The notes under the pieces: generated by a model
What the model was told of the DNA's origin: nothing
Databases searched by the model: none
Seen by the model: the letters and a program-made list of their open reading frames with translations, nothing else
Part shown: one piece after another, positions 53,501 to 63,663 of the stretch
Layout of the letters: each line of letters begins with the position of its first letter
How positions within the stretch are numbered: position 1 is the first letter of the stretch
Program-made: the position numbers and the translations under genes
DNA from: Aquisphaera insulae
GTDB lineage: Bacteria > Planctomycetota > Planctomycetia > Isosphaerales > Isosphaeraceae
DNA: 64,000 nucleotides
Reading direction: 5' to 3'
Assembly: GCF_011064615.1 (NCBI RefSeq)
Contig: NZ_JAALJH010000010.1
Location: 97,400-161,399, forward strand

Positions 53501-53924
53501 CCCGGATCACCTTGACGGCGAGGTCCCGGCCCAGCTCGAGGTCGCGCCCCTGAAAGATCGCGCCCATGCCGCCCCGGGCGATCTCGCCGACGAGCTGGTA
53601 GCGCGACGGCCGTCCCGAGACGTCGGGCATCTCGGGCCATGTGGGCCGGATCAGCGGCGCGTCTTCCACGGTCTCCCTGAGATGGATGCGCGGGCCGCCG
53701 TCGATCGCACCGCCTCGATCGGGGATCGCCGGAAGCAACAGACGCGGTCCCGACCTATCGCCCGGATGTTCGTCGGATCCGGTCGCGCCCCGAGAGCCGA
53801 GACGCCCGGCCTGGTCGGCCGAGAGGGTGGCCCCCAGCCGCAGCAGGCACCGGGGGCAGAGCCCCGCCGGCGAGTCCGCCGGCAGGCGGGCGGCGCAATC
53901 GGGGCAGGTCTCGACGGTGATCAT
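50589..53924 (-). CDS. Membrane Ser/Thr protein kinase with zinc ribbon and TPR repeats
   Basis: A 1111-residue kinase. A zinc ribbon (Cys7, Cys10, Cys23, Cys26) opens the protein when ATG 53924 is used. The kinase domain covers about 109-385: ARGGMGAIF loop, Lys138, HRDLKPSNIMV (Asp235) and MDWGLAK (Asp253, with Trp in place of the usual Phe of DFG). A membrane helix lies at about 460-480, then about 550 residues of TPR-like repeats rich in LRRAQ, FREVTRLRPDDAP and FRQAVRLDPHF units. It lies 91 bases downstream of its sigma factor gene. Catalytic residues are complete. Confidence 0.92.
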   Translation of the reverse strand: MITVETCPDCAARLPADSPAGLCPRCLLRLGATLSADQAGRLGSRGATGSDEHPGDRSGPRLLLPAIPDRGGAIDGGPRIHLRETVEDAPLIRPTWPEMPDVSGRPSRYQLVGEIARGGMGAIFQGRDLELGRDLAVKVIREEHRDDPEMERRFVEEAQIGGQLQHPGIVPVHELGRLPDGRVFIAMKLVRGRTLAALLAARRGPGDDRMRFLSIFERVCQAMAYAHARGVVHRDLKPSNIMVGAFGEAQIMDWGLAKVLDQGGIADEGRAIRPSDDSAVWTLRSRSEAMESRPGSVLGTPSYMAPEQARGALDTLDERADVFALGSILCEILTGGPAFVGESGAEVYRKARRADLSEAFARLDACDADAELVGLARTCLAAAPKHRPREAGIVVTGLTAYLRGVEGRLREAELAHARAETLAADECRRRRLTLALAVSILATFLIGSVGWGWTEHERRSREERTQGAVDAALIDATMKRKRALAAGGDPVPWVEAIEAARRAESLLESGDSGAVAGARVRAFLADVIRERDAAEAAEKDRRIVERLAAILNDFGVHGDDRKADAEYAAAFRAYGVDLDVPDPALAGRALAPGPAAAELASALDQWAFLRRGRTLHDPAGAERLVAMARAADPDPWRNRLRDTLGRREGGPARRIEALGRLAATADVEHLPVTSVTRLAASLAFLGRRGMAIALLRRAQASHRDDFWVNADLARELMATGHAEDAARFFSVAAGVRPRSGLALSGLGKALLLIGQPAEAVDTFREVTRLRPDDAPGHVALGTALLALGEPQEADVEFGEARRLKPDDWMVRDQIALAYSDRGDWAVAVGEQRESARRFPNLAVVHKALAHALQSSGRLDEAVAEFRQAVRLDPHFSAAYLFLGRALIEAGDLQAALDSLARVDISPPPDPILTASSLAARAERMIALETRLPAVVAGSDRPADPEDLAAFARLAFARRQPAASARLWAEAFAASPAVAADIASSNRFQAARAAALAGTEGTPDRPEPADGRSPVRWREQALAWLEADLAASSSVLDPGGVPQRVAVARRLGRWLVDPAFAAIRDEPIPGATSESERQSLREFWGRVDTLRARAVSPDARGGAVSGNLRGRL

Positions 53925-54015
53925 CCCTACGGCCCCCTTCCGGTCCCATCCGGCGCCCAGGCTCATCTTCCAGGTTGGGATTCTCGCGGCGAATGTTACA
54001 AGGCCACGCCGTCCT

Positions 54016-54756
54016 TCAGCCCTCGAGGGCGGCGAAGAGTGTGCGGATCTCGTCGTCGACCTGCGCGGCGTCGCCGACGGTCGCCGCGATTTCTTCGCGC
54101 AGGAGGAGGCCGTAACGGCCCCGGAGGCGGTGGACGGCGACGCGAACGTTGCCCTCGGTGGTCCCCAGCCGATCGGCGATGTCCGCGTAGGAGCCGGACC
54201 TCGGGTCGCGGGTCAGCACGGCGATGAGCTCCGCGAACCTGGCCGCCCGTCCCGCATCGTCGTACTCGCGGCGGAGCCGTTCGACGACCCGGCCCAGGAG
54301 GGTCAGGGCCCAGGTCCTGTCGAAGATCCGCTCGGGGGTCAGCTCATGGGCGGGCTCCCGGGCGTACCGGCGTTCGGCGTCGCGGTGGTCGATGGAGAGC
54401 GGGTGCCGCCCCCCTCCCCGCTTGGCCGCATTCTCCCGGTCTCGTCGGTCCGCCAAGCTGCGGGCACAGACGGTGCGGAGGAACGCGCGGAATCTCCCCC
54501 GGGCGGGATCGGCCCTGGCGATGAGGTCGCGCTCCAGGAGGTAGGCGAAGAAGTCCTGGGTCAGGTCCCTCGCCTGTTCGGGGGCGTAGCCGCGGTGCCG
54601 GACGTACGCATAGATGGGATACCAGTACGCCTCGCAGAGGCCCGACAGCGCCTCCCGAGCCTCCGAGGCGTCGCGGCTGGCGGCCGTGACGACCCGGCTC
54701 CATTGCGTCGTGGGGAACCGGCCCGGAGCACGGCCTTCGGGTTGAAGCTGCGGCAT
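54016..54756 (-). CDS. ECF-type RNA polymerase sigma factor
   Basis: A 246-residue ECF sigma factor of the subgroup with a short FPTTQWSRVV start. Region 2 has the EQARDLTQDFFAYLLERD segment and FRAFLRTVCARSLADRRDRE. Region 4 has SYADIADRLGTTEGNVRVAVHRLRG. ATG 54756 follows a GAGGGAGG stretch. The long open frame upstream (to 55740) is antisense to another gene and is not used. With the kinase gene just downstream it is the third sigma/kinase pair of the window. Confidence 0.9.
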   Translation of the reverse strand: MPQLQPEGRAPGRFPTTQWSRVVTAASRDASEAREALSGLCEAYWYPIYAYVRHRGYAPEQARDLTQDFFAYLLERDLIARADPARGRFRAFLRTVCARSLADRRDRENAAKRGGGRHPLSIDHRDAERRYAREPAHELTPERIFDRTWALTLLGRVVERLRREYDDAGRAARFAELIAVLTRDPRSGSYADIADRLGTTEGNVRVAVHRLRGRYGLLLREEIAATVGDAAQVDDEIRTLFAALEG

Positions 54757-55105
54757 GACCTCCCTCGCCAGGGGCCGAAACGGGGCGACGGGACCTGCGA
54801 GACGATCTCGCTCCATTATGGCCCGGCGATGCGCCCCTGACGAGACCTCGATCCGCCCGGGGGGTCCGTCGGTAGAGCCCGGCGTGGCCGACGGATGACC
54901 TTGGCCGTTATGTTCGCACACGATGAATTTCGCCGGATGTGTCGTCCATGATGGCGACTGACCTGCGCCGGCCCGGCATCTCGCACGAGTCGCGGTCGGG
55001 GAATGGTTCCTCATCGGGAGCGGGCCGACGATGGAGGGGTCGGCCGGCTCGAGCTTGACCGGGATGGTCGGGGCCTCGAAGATGATCGCACAGGGGAGGT
55101 CTCGG
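54757..55105. other. Intergenic region, nothing recognised
   Basis: 349 bases between a divergent sigma factor gene and a small secreted protein gene. It should hold both promoters. GGGGAGG before ATG 55106 is the only clear signal. Confidence 0.4.
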
Positions 55106-55453
55106 ATGCGACGCTGGGCGTTCCTGCTCTCGATGCTCGCCGCCCTCGCGGGCACGCCGCTCCGGCAGGCGGAGGCCGCGTCCGACCTCGCCCGGTCCCT
55201 CGCCGAGCTCATCCAGCCCGCCGACATCGAGGCCCCCGATGGTGGCGTCGGCGACGATGCCGGCCTCGGGACGCTCACCGCATCCCACATGCAGGCCGCC
55301 GATACCCTGACTGTCACCGACCTCGTCTTCCTCCCACCCCCCGCTTCGCCGGCCCCCTCGCCGGCCGCCGCGGAAGGCTTGCGGGAGCGGGTCTGGTGGC
55401 CCCAGGACCCGCCCGCACTGCGGCACGCCTGGCTCAACGTCTTTCGGTTCTGA
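55106..55453 (+). CDS. Small secreted hypothetical protein
   Basis: A 115-residue protein. ATG 55106 behind GGGGAGG opens a signal peptide (MRRWAFLLSMLAALAGTP and cleavage near AEAAS). The mature part has an acidic helix, a Pro/Ala-rich linker (LPPPASPAPSPAAAEG) and a C-terminal LRERVWWPQDPPAL segment ending in Phe-Arg-Phe. No family was recognised. It is 105 bases upstream of the DUF1559 gene on the same strand. Confidence 0.55.
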   Translation: MRRWAFLLSMLAALAGTPLRQAEAASDLARSLAELIQPADIEAPDGGVGDDAGLGTLTASHMQAADTLTVTDLVFLPPPASPAPSPAAAEGLRERVWWPQDPPALRHAWLNVFRF

Positions 55454-55558
55454 GGGTCGCCCCGTCCCCGCGGTCCGCGACACGTCGCCGCCTCGCGGCG
55501 AGTGCCGCCCGGCTGTTTCCGCGTCCCTCGAGCGACCCTCAAGAACGGGAGCCATCCC

Positions 55559-56506
55559 ATGCGACCTTCCGCGAGCTTTCGCCGCCCGCGAGCGTTCACG
55601 CTGATCGAGCTTCTGGTGGTCATCGCCATCATCGCCGTCCTGATTGCCCTGCTGCTCCCCGCGGTGCAGTCGGCGAGGGAGGCGGCCCGCCGGGCCCAGT
55701 GCTCGAACAACCTGAAGCAAATCGGCCTGGGCATGCACAATTACCACTCGACGCACGACACGTTCCCGCCCGGCTACATCACGCTCACCCAGGCCAATCA
55801 GCCCAACAGCCCCGAGATCGGCCCCGGCTGGGCGTGGGGCACGATGCTCCTGAACAGCCTGGAGCAGGCAGCAGCCTACAACGCCGCGAACTTCAGCCTG
55901 CCCATCACCGTGCCGGCCTCCCAGACGATCCGCACGGTGGGCCTGTCAACCTTCCTCTGCCCCAGCTCCGCGGGCGGCGAGGGCCCGATCATCCTCAAGG
56001 ACGCCTCGGGAACGACGCTCGTCACCGACCTCTCCCCCGGCCAGTACGTGGCGTCGGCCGGTCAGCTCGAAATCGAGGAGTTCCCGGCCCAGAACAACGG
56101 GGTGTTCTACCGGAACAGCCGCAACGGGGTCCGCAACATCACCGACGGGACGAGCACGACGCTCATGGCGGGCGAGCGGTCGCGGAACGTCGCCGACGCG
56201 ACCTGGGTGGGCGTCATCCCGTACTCGCGGGTCTGCACCAACCCCAGATGGAAGGTGCGGGACTGCGAGACGGCCAACGTCATGGTGCTCGGGCACACCG
56301 GGCCCTCGCCCGACCAGGGATGGGTGGACGTGCCGAACTACAAGGGTGCCGGGGCCGACGACTTCTGGAGCCTGCACCCGGGCGGCTGCAACTTCCTGTT
56401 CTGCGACGGGTCGGTCCGGTTCATCAAGGAGACGGTGGACCCGCGAGTCTTCAGCTTCCTCTCGACGCGGTCCGGAGGGGAGGTCGTCTCGGCCGACCAG
56501 TTCTAA
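55559..56506 (+). CDS. DUF1559 prepilin-type protein
   Basis: A 315-residue protein with a type IV prepilin-like N-terminus: [20 protein letters not shown] (about 10-29), with the cleavage point before Phe-Thr and Glu at position +5. A DUF1559 domain follows ([33 protein letters not shown]), ending with the [13 protein letters not shown] hallmark. DUF1559 proteins are expanded in planctomycetes, often by dozens per genome, and are thought to be pseudopilins or surface proteins. GGGAG lies upstream of the ATG. Confidence 0.93.
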   Translation: MRPSASFRRPRAFTLIELLVVIAIIAVLIALLLPAVQSAREAARRAQCSNNLKQIGLGMHNYHSTHDTFPPGYITLTQANQPNSPEIGPGWAWGTMLLNSLEQAAAYNAANFSLPITVPASQTIRTVGLSTFLCPSSAGGEGPIILKDASGTTLVTDLSPGQYVASAGQLEIEEFPAQNNGVFYRNSRNGVRNITDGTSTTLMAGERSRNVADATWVGVIPYSRVCTNPRWKVRDCETANVMVLGHTGPSPDQGWVDVPNYKGAGADDFWSLHPGGCNFLFCDGSVRFIKETVDPRVFSFLSTRSGGEVVSADQF

Positions 56507-56638
56507 CCGGACGCTCGCGTGAGCGCAGCCCGGGAGCTGTATCTCTCGTCGGGCTCGCGGGGATCGACGCCAGGCCGGTCGACGTGACGGAGGGCCCGGC
56601 CGAGGCGGATTCCCAGGGTCTCCGATGGCCGGCCGGCC

Positions 56639-57586
56639 TCAGCGCCCGCGGGACGCGAGCCTCGGGGCCTCGATGAATTCCACCTCGACCTTCTGGCCGA
56701 GTTTCAGCGGGGCGGCCCGGTCGAGGGCGAGCTTCACGGCGAGCACGCGGGCGTCGATCGGACGGCCCGGATCCTGGGGCCGCAGGCGGCGGCCGCCGAC
56801 GAGATCGGGGATCTCCTCGACCGACGCGCCCCAGGTCGCCTCGGCGTGCCCCTCCGCCCTGATGACGGCGGTGGCGCCCGGGGATACCCGCGAGGCGTCG
56901 AACTCGTCGACCTCGGCCTCGATGCGCAGCCGGTGCAGGTCGACGATCGTCACGATCCTGTCCCCCACGCGGACCATCTCCCCGGCGTTGGCATGGCGGC
57001 CGACGACCACGCCGTCGATCGGGGCGGTGATCCGGGCCTTCGCGATCAGGGCCAGGCAGCGTGACCGCTGCGCCTTCGCGGCCGCGAGCCGGGCGCGGGC
57101 CGTCTCCAGGCCTCGTCGATTCGCGTCGAGGTCGTGCACCGCGGCGGCGCGACGGGCGACCAGCGTCTCGTCGCGCCGCGTCTCGCGGTCGAAGTAGCGG
57201 GCGTCGGCCTCCGCCTCCGCCGCCCGCGCCTCGGCCTCGGCCCGCTCGGCCTCGAGGTCGTCGGCATTCAGGGTCGCGAGCAGGTCCCCCTTGCGGACGG
57301 CCGAGCCTTCGCGGGCCGTCAGGGTCACGATCCGGCCGGAGGCCTCGCTGCCGACGACGACCTCGGCCCCGGGATAGGCGACCACGCTCCCCTCCGCGAT
57401 GACCCGCGAGAGGGACTCACGGGGATGGCCGAGGTCGGCCGTCTCCGCGGTCGCGGCGTGGCCGCCGGCGGGTAACAGGGACGCGAGCTGGTCCGTGGTC
57501 AGGCCGGGCCGCGCGACGATCCCGGCGGCCAGGATGAGGGCCGCGGAGGTGGACAGCCAGAAGCGGGAGATCAGGAATCCGTACAT
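56639..57586 (-). CDS. ABC exporter membrane fusion protein (DevB/HlyD-like)
   Basis: A 315-residue adaptor. An N-terminal membrane helix (about 8-27) is followed by the lipoyl half-motif VVGSEASGRIVTLTAREGSAVRKGDLLA, a coiled-coil of about 80 residues (EAEARAAEAEADARYF and onward), a second lipoyl half ARITAPIDGVVVGRHANAG, and a beta-barrel domain. It is shorter than RND adaptors, typical of DevB/MacA-like partners. It is the last gene of a three-gene operon with a FtsX-type permease and an ATPase, a DevBCA/MacAB-type exporter without a TolC gene nearby. Confidence 0.88.
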   Translation of the reverse strand: MYGFLISRFWLSTSAALILAAGIVARPGLTTDQLASLLPAGGHAATAETADLGHPRESLSRVIAEGSVVAYPGAEVVVGSEASGRIVTLTAREGSAVRKGDLLATLNADDLEAERAEAEARAAEAEADARYFDRETRRDETLVARRAAAVHDLDANRRGLETARARLAAAKAQRSRCLALIAKARITAPIDGVVVGRHANAGEMVRVGDRIVTIVDLHRLRIEAEVDEFDASRVSPGATAVIRAEGHAEATWGASVEEIPDLVGGRRLRPQDPGRPIDARVLAVKLALDRAAPLKLGQKVEVEFIEAPRLASRGR

Positions 57587-57635
57587 GGTGGCCTCGCAGT
57601 CGGATGGCTGGGGGATGGGGCTGGCGCCGGTCGGT

Positions 57636-58307
57636 TCAGTTGCAGACGGACCCGTCGCGGATCCGGACGACGCGATCGGCGATGGAGCGCACTCGCGGGT
57701 CGTGGGTGACGATCAGCAGCGCCCGACGCTCGCGTCGGGCGAGGTCCCGGAAGAGGTCGAGGACCTGGGCGCCGGTCTCGGAGTCGAGGTTGGCCGTCGG
57801 CTCGTCGGCGAGCAGGACGGGCGCCCGGCCGGCCAGCGCCCGGGCGATGGCGACCCGCTGCTTCTGGCCGCCGGAGAGGTCGCGGGGGAGGAACGCCGCG
57901 CGGTCGGGCAGGCCGACCTCGCCGAGCAGGCGGGCCGCCTCGCGCCGGGCCGCGGGCCCCCTGATCCCCTTGAGGTTCAGCGCGTATTCGACGTTCTCCG
58001 CGGCGGTCAGCGCGGGGAAGAGGTGGAATTGCTGGAAGACGAAGCCGATCGACGTCCGCCGGAGCGCGGGGAGCAGGTCGGGACGCTTCGGGTCGACCTC
58101 CCGGCCTTCGAGGCTGAGCCGCCCGGAGCAGGGCGTCAGCATGCAGCCCAGGATCGTCAGGAAGGTCGTCTTGCCCGACCCCGAGGGCCCTTCCAGCGCC
58201 ACGATCTCGCCGCGATCGAGCGAGAGCGAGGCCCCCCGGAGGACGCTCACGCGCCCCGAGCCCTCGCGGAATTCCTTGATCACGTCGCGTGCCTCCAGGA
58301 CCGTCAT
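57636..58307 (-). CDS. ABC transporter ATPase (DevA/LolD/MacB type)
   Basis: A 223-residue ATPase. Walker A is EGPSGSGKTTFL, the Q loop is FVFQQFHLFP, the signature is LSGGQKQRVAIARAL, and Walker B is VLLADEPTANLD, followed by the H loop ALLIVTHDPRV. ATG 58307 is chosen because AGGAGG lies seven bases upstream and the protein then has family length; the longer frame is antisense junk. It powers the FtsX-type permease encoded just upstream. Confidence 0.93.
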   Translation of the reverse strand: MTVLEARDVIKEFREGSGRVSVLRGASLSLDRGEIVALEGPSGSGKTTFLTILGCMLTPCSGRLSLEGREVDPKRPDLLPALRRTSIGFVFQQFHLFPALTAAENVEYALNLKGIRGPAARREAARLLGEVGLPDRAAFLPRDLSGGQKQRVAIARALAGRAPVLLADEPTANLDSETGAQVLDLFRDLARRERRALLIVTHDPRVRSIADRVVRIRDGSVCN

Positions 58308-58360
58308 GGGAAGCCCTCCTCTCGGTGCGTGTGGAGTCGACCCCGCGAGCCGCGGGGCCG

Positions 58361-59488
58361 TCAGATCCGGAAGACCATGGCGGGGTCCAGCCTGGCGACC
58401 CGCCGGAACGAGACCGAGGACGCGACCAGGCAGAGGCCGATCGTCCCGAGGAAGACCTCGGCCGCGAAGCTCGGCGTCAGGTCCAGCCTCAGGCCGAGCG
58501 CCGCCACGACGGGGCGGGCCGCGGCGGCGAGGATCGCCCCCATCGCGAAGCCGACCAGGGCGGCGATCACCGCCTGCTTGGCGATCACCGCGAGCACGTC
58601 CGCGTTGCGGCCGCCGATCGCCTTGACCGTCGCGAACTCCCCCAGGTGCTCCCCCGTCGACGTGTAGAGCGTCTGGGCGACCACGATCACGCCCACGAAT
58701 CCGCCCAGCGCCACGGTCATCAGCATGTTCAGGCCCAGCCCGGTCGTGTCGGTCCAGTAGGCCCGCGACCGGGCCGCCCACTCGTCCCTCGTCCAGACGT
58801 CGTTGTTCGGCAGGCGGCGGCGGATCTCCTCGCGGGCCCGCACCACGTCGGCCCCGGGCGATAGCTTCACGAGGATGTAGGTCGTCCGCCCCCGCAGCTC
58901 CTGAGGCATCATCGATTGCGCGAGCCGGTAGTCGACGAAGGCGAGCGGGACCGTCGTGAAGGAGACCGCCCCGGACGTCCGGCCGATGACCTTCAGCCGC
59001 TGGCCGTAGAACTCGCGATGGTCGCCCGCCGCGAACCCCCGGAATCGCTTGGTCGCCGAATCGTCCAGCAGGACGAACTTGCCACGCCTGAGGTCGTCGG
59101 CGTCCCCCTCCCGGATCGACCAGGGGAGGTTCCAGCGAGAGAAGTCCTCCAGGGCGTACAGGAGGGCCTCCTCGGTGGCGCCGTCGGGCTGGCTGACCCG
59201 CGAGAACCAGACGATCAGGTTGTCCGCGCGGGCGACGCCGGGGACCGACCGGACCCGCTCGACGTGGGTCTCCGGGAACGTGCTCGTCAGGTCCACGTTC
59301 GGGGCGTTCCTCGCCGTGACCCAGAGGTCCGCCGAGGCCCGCTCGATGGTCACCGAGGCATTGCCCAGCAGCCCGCGGAAGAGGCCGACCTGGATGAACA
59401 CCAGGGCCACCGCGAAGCCGACTCCCGACACGGTGATCAGGAATCGGATCTTGTCATGCCAGACGATCTTCCAGGCGAGATCCACCAT
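58361..59488 (-). CDS. FtsX-like ABC permease (DevC-like)
   Basis: A 375-residue permease: an N-terminal helix (about 16-36), a large periplasmic domain (about 40-250) and three helices near the C-terminus (about 255-280, 305-330, 340-360), the four-helix MacB/DevC plan. The N-terminus MVDLAWKIVWHDKIRFLITVSGVGFAVAL resembles DevC of cyanobacteria. The ATG follows AAAGGAG. It is the first gene of the exporter operon (permease, ATPase, adaptor). Such systems export lipids, glycolipids or peptides; the cargo is unknown. Confidence 0.9.
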   Translation of the reverse strand: MVDLAWKIVWHDKIRFLITVSGVGFAVALVFIQVGLFRGLLGNASVTIERASADLWVTARNAPNVDLTSTFPETHVERVRSVPGVARADNLIVWFSRVSQPDGATEEALLYALEDFSRWNLPWSIREGDADDLRRGKFVLLDDSATKRFRGFAAGDHREFYGQRLKVIGRTSGAVSFTTVPLAFVDYRLAQSMMPQELRGRTTYILVKLSPGADVVRAREEIRRRLPNNDVWTRDEWAARSRAYWTDTTGLGLNMLMTVALGGFVGVIVVAQTLYTSTGEHLGEFATVKAIGGRNADVLAVIAKQAVIAALVGFAMGAILAAAARPVVAALGLRLDLTPSFAAEVFLGTIGLCLVASSVSFRRVARLDPAMVFRI

Positions 59489-59554
59489 CGTCCGCTCCTT
59501 TCCCTTGCCCCGACGATCCGCGCCCCCGTGACATGGCCGCCGCCGCGGGGTCGA

Positions 59555-60382
59555 TCATCCCACCAGGTCGGCCAGGCAGCCGACGACCGCCCGATAGTGG
59601 CAGATGCTCCCCGCGAGGACGAAGACGTGCCAGACGGCGTGGAAATAGCGCCGCTCGGCCCGGGTGTAGAAGGCGAAGCCGCCGATGTAGAAGGCGACGC
59701 CGGCCAGGATCCAGAGGAATTCGACCGGCGGGATCGCCGCGATCGTCCGGCGGAAGACGACGAGCCAGACTCCGCTCATCGCCAGGTAGGGGAGCGGAGA
59801 GTCCTCCTCGAATCGATGGAAGCGGCCGACCTTGGCGGCCGTCCCGACCGCGGCGATCCCCCAGACGGCGGCCAGCAGCGACCAGCCCACCGGGCCGCCC
59901 ATGGTGATGATGACGATCGGCGTGTACGTCCCGGCGATCAGCAGGTAGATGCCGATGTAGTCGAAGAGGAGCAGCACCCGCTTGCCGGGCCCTTCCTTCC
60001 GCGCGTGGTAGAGGGTCGAGGCCGCGTACAGGAAGACCATCGACGCCCCGTACGCCGCGCATCCGGCGGCGGCCCCGATCGGTGCTCCGTTCCTGGTGAG
60101 CGTCACCAGGACGTAAAGCCCGGCGAGGCTCAGGGCCAGCCCCAGGCCGTGGGTGGCCGCGTTGACCAGCTCCTCGGCCGCGTCCTGGATGACGGGCCGA
60201 GCGCGGCCGAGATCGGAGCCGAGGCCGCCGGATGCCATCCAGCCTATCCCCGCGCCATTGGCCTCGGGATGGAACAGCCATGCGCCGCCGTCGATCGGGC
60301 TCGCGACCGACCCGGCCGCCCGGGGGCGGGGCGTCGCGGACTCGGCGTCGGTCAGGGTGACCAGGTCGGCTTCGGCGTTCAT
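59555..60382 (-). CDS. Hemolysin III / PAQR family membrane protein
   Basis: A 275-residue protein. The ATG at 60382 has GGAGG eight bases upstream and is preferred over an upstream ATG (60421) with no ribosome site. A polar ~75-residue N-terminal tail precedes seven membrane helices. Family signatures: EELVNAATHGLGLAL in helix 1, STLYHARK with the conserved His, LFDYIGIYLLIAGTYTP, and the final FHAVWHVFVLAGSICHY with His residues that bind zinc in PAQR relatives. Function in bacteria is poorly defined; ceramidase-like hydrolysis has been proposed for the superfamily. The extended N-terminus is unusual. Confidence 0.88.
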   Translation of the reverse strand: MNAEADLVTLTDAESATPRPRAAGSVASPIDGGAWLFHPEANGAGIGWMASGGLGSDLGRARPVIQDAAEELVNAATHGLGLALSLAGLYVLVTLTRNGAPIGAAAGCAAYGASMVFLYAASTLYHARKEGPGKRVLLLFDYIGIYLLIAGTYTPIVIITMGGPVGWSLLAAVWGIAAVGTAAKVGRFHRFEEDSPLPYLAMSGVWLVVFRRTIAAIPPVEFLWILAGVAFYIGGFAFYTRAERRYFHAVWHVFVLAGSICHYRAVVGCLADLVG

Positions 60383-60792
60383 GGATGCGGCCTCCGCGGC
60401 TGTACGTGGGACATCGATCATTTCGGGGTGGATGTGTCGCTCGTCGACTGAGGATCGCGCGACGGGGACGAAACCTCACAGGATCTAGGGAAATTCGTCG
60501 GTCCGGCCGCTCGCCGGCGTCGGTCATGACGGCACGATCCGGCTCCGAGACCTCGCCACGGCCGAGGAGGTCGCGGGGGCGCGGGGCCATGATGACGGCG
60601 TCGACGTCCGCGCCATCGTCGGCGCGCGCAATCGATGCGGAAATCGACCGCCCCATTCCATCGAGTTGCCAGGCGGCGTAAACTCGGCAGATCGGTCGAG
60701 CGTCGCGAGCCGCGGGAGTCACCGCCGAATGTCGGCTCCCTGGGATTGGTCGCGCCGCTTCGGTTCAACCGCGGATCCACTGGGGGGCAGGG
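60383..60792. other. Intergenic region before the transhydrogenase operon
   Basis: 410 bases between divergent genes. No gene is supported. GGGGGGCAGGG lies immediately before the pntA-type ATG; no promoter consensus could be pinned. Confidence 0.4.
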
Positions 60793-61971
60793 ATGATCGT
60801 CGGAGTGCCTCGGGAGATCTACCCGGGCGAGCGCCGGGTGGCGCTCGTGCCGGCGGTGTTGCCGGGTCTGGCGAAGGCGGGGATCGGGGTCGTCGTCGAG
60901 GCCGGGGCCGGTGAGTCCGCGGGCTATCCGGACGACGCCTACCGCGCCAAGGGGGCGCAGGTCCTCGCCGGCCGGAAGGAGGTCTTCGACGCGGCGGACC
61001 TCATCGTCCAGGTCCTCTGCCACGGGGCCAACGACCGGACGGGCGAGGCCGACCTGCCGCTCCTGCGGGACGGGCAGGGGCTGATCGGCTTCCTCAGGCC
61101 GCTCGGGTCCAGGGAGACGGTCGAGGCGATCGCCGCCCGCGGCGTCACGTCGTTCTCGGTGGAGCTGATGCCGCGGATCACCCGGGCGCAGAGCATGGAC
61201 GCGCTCTCCTCGATGGCGACGGTCAGCGGCTACAAGGCGGTCCTCCTGGCGGCCGACTCGCTCCCCAAATTCTTCCCGATGCTCACCACCGCGGCCGGCA
61301 CGATCACCCCGGCGCGGACGCTGATCATCGGCGTCGGCGTGGCCGGGCTCCAGGCGATCGCCACGTCGCGGCGGCTGGGCTCGGTGACCTCGGCATACGA
61401 CCTCCGCCCGGCCGTGAAGGAGCAGGTCCAGAGCCTGGGGGCGCGGTTCGTCGAGCTCGCGGTCGAGGCCAAGGACGCGCAGGACGCCGGCGGCTACGCC
61501 AAGGCCCAGGACGAGGACTTCTACCGCCGCCAGCGCGAGCTCCTGGGCAAGGTCGTGGCCGAGAGCGACGTCGTGATCACGACGGCCGTCGTCCCGGGGA
61601 AGAAGGCCCCGGTCCTGGTCACCGCCGACATGGTCGCCGCGATGGCCCCCGGGTCGGTGATCGTCGACCTCGCCGCCGAGCGCGGGGGGAACTGCGAGTC
61701 GACCCGGCCCGACGAGGTCGCCGCGGTGGGCGGGGTCACGATCATCGGCAAGTTCAACCTCGCGAGCACGGTCCCCTATCACGCCAGCCAGATGTACGCC
61801 AAGAACCTGAGCACCTTCCTCCTCCACCTGGTCAGGGACGGGGCGCTCCGGATCGACCCGGGCGACGAGATCGCCCGCGACACGCTCCTGACCCGCGGCG
61901 GCGAGATCGTCCAGCCCCGGGTCCGCGAGTTCTTCTCTCTCCCGGCCGCGGAGGCCGCGCCCAAGGGGTAG
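60793..61971 (+). CDS. pntAA: NAD(P) transhydrogenase alpha subunit, part 1 (NAD-binding domain I)
   Basis: A 392-residue protein corresponding to domain I of proton-translocating transhydrogenase, which binds NAD(H). GVPREIYPGERRVALVP opens the protein; FSVELMPRITRAQSMDALSSMA, VLIIGVGVAGLQAIATSRRLG-type nucleotide-binding, and LAAERGGNCESTRPDE regions follow. The alpha chain is split: this domain, a short membrane piece and the beta chain are separate genes in order. The operon would feed reducing equivalents between NADH and NADPH using the proton gradient. Confidence 0.95.
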   Translation: MIVGVPREIYPGERRVALVPAVLPGLAKAGIGVVVEAGAGESAGYPDDAYRAKGAQVLAGRKEVFDAADLIVQVLCHGANDRTGEADLPLLRDGQGLIGFLRPLGSRETVEAIAARGVTSFSVELMPRITRAQSMDALSSMATVSGYKAVLLAADSLPKFFPMLTTAAGTITPARTLIIGVGVAGLQAIATSRRLGSVTSAYDLRPAVKEQVQSLGARFVELAVEAKDAQDAGGYAKAQDEDFYRRQRELLGKVVAESDVVITTAVVPGKKAPVLVTADMVAAMAPGSVIVDLAAERGGNCESTRPDEVAAVGGVTIIGKFNLASTVPYHASQMYAKNLSTFLLHLVRDGALRIDPGDEIARDTLLTRGGEIVQPRVREFFSLPAAEAAPKG

Positions 61972-61975
61972 GATC

Positions 61976-62277
61976 GTGGACCAAGAAATCCTCACAAACC
62001 TGTACGTCTTCATGCTTGCGGCATTCATCGGCTTCGAGGTGATCCGCAGGGTATCCCCCCTGCTCCACACGCCGCTGATGTCGCTGACCAACGCGCTGGA
62101 CGCGATCGCGATCGTCGGCGCGATCATCCTTGCCGGCGAGGGCAAGAGCACACTGGCGATCGTCCTGGGCACGATCGCCATCGTGGCCGCCATGACGAAC
62201 GTGGTCGGCGGCTTCGTGATCACCGACCGCATGCTCCGCATGTTCAAGTCGAGCGGCCCGCAGAAGCAGGGACACCC

Positions 62278-62281
<4 letters not shown>
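61976..62281 (+). CDS. pntAB: NAD(P) transhydrogenase alpha subunit, part 2 (membrane domain)
   Basis: A 101-residue membrane protein with three hydrophobic helices. It fits the PntAB piece found in bacteria with a split alpha chain; the signature GFVITDRMLRMFK is at the C-terminus. GTG start, four bases after the domain I stop. It overlaps the beta gene by four bases (ATGA), so translation is coupled. It contributes half of the proton channel together with the beta subunit. Confidence 0.93.
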
Positions 62282-63663
<1,382 letters not shown>

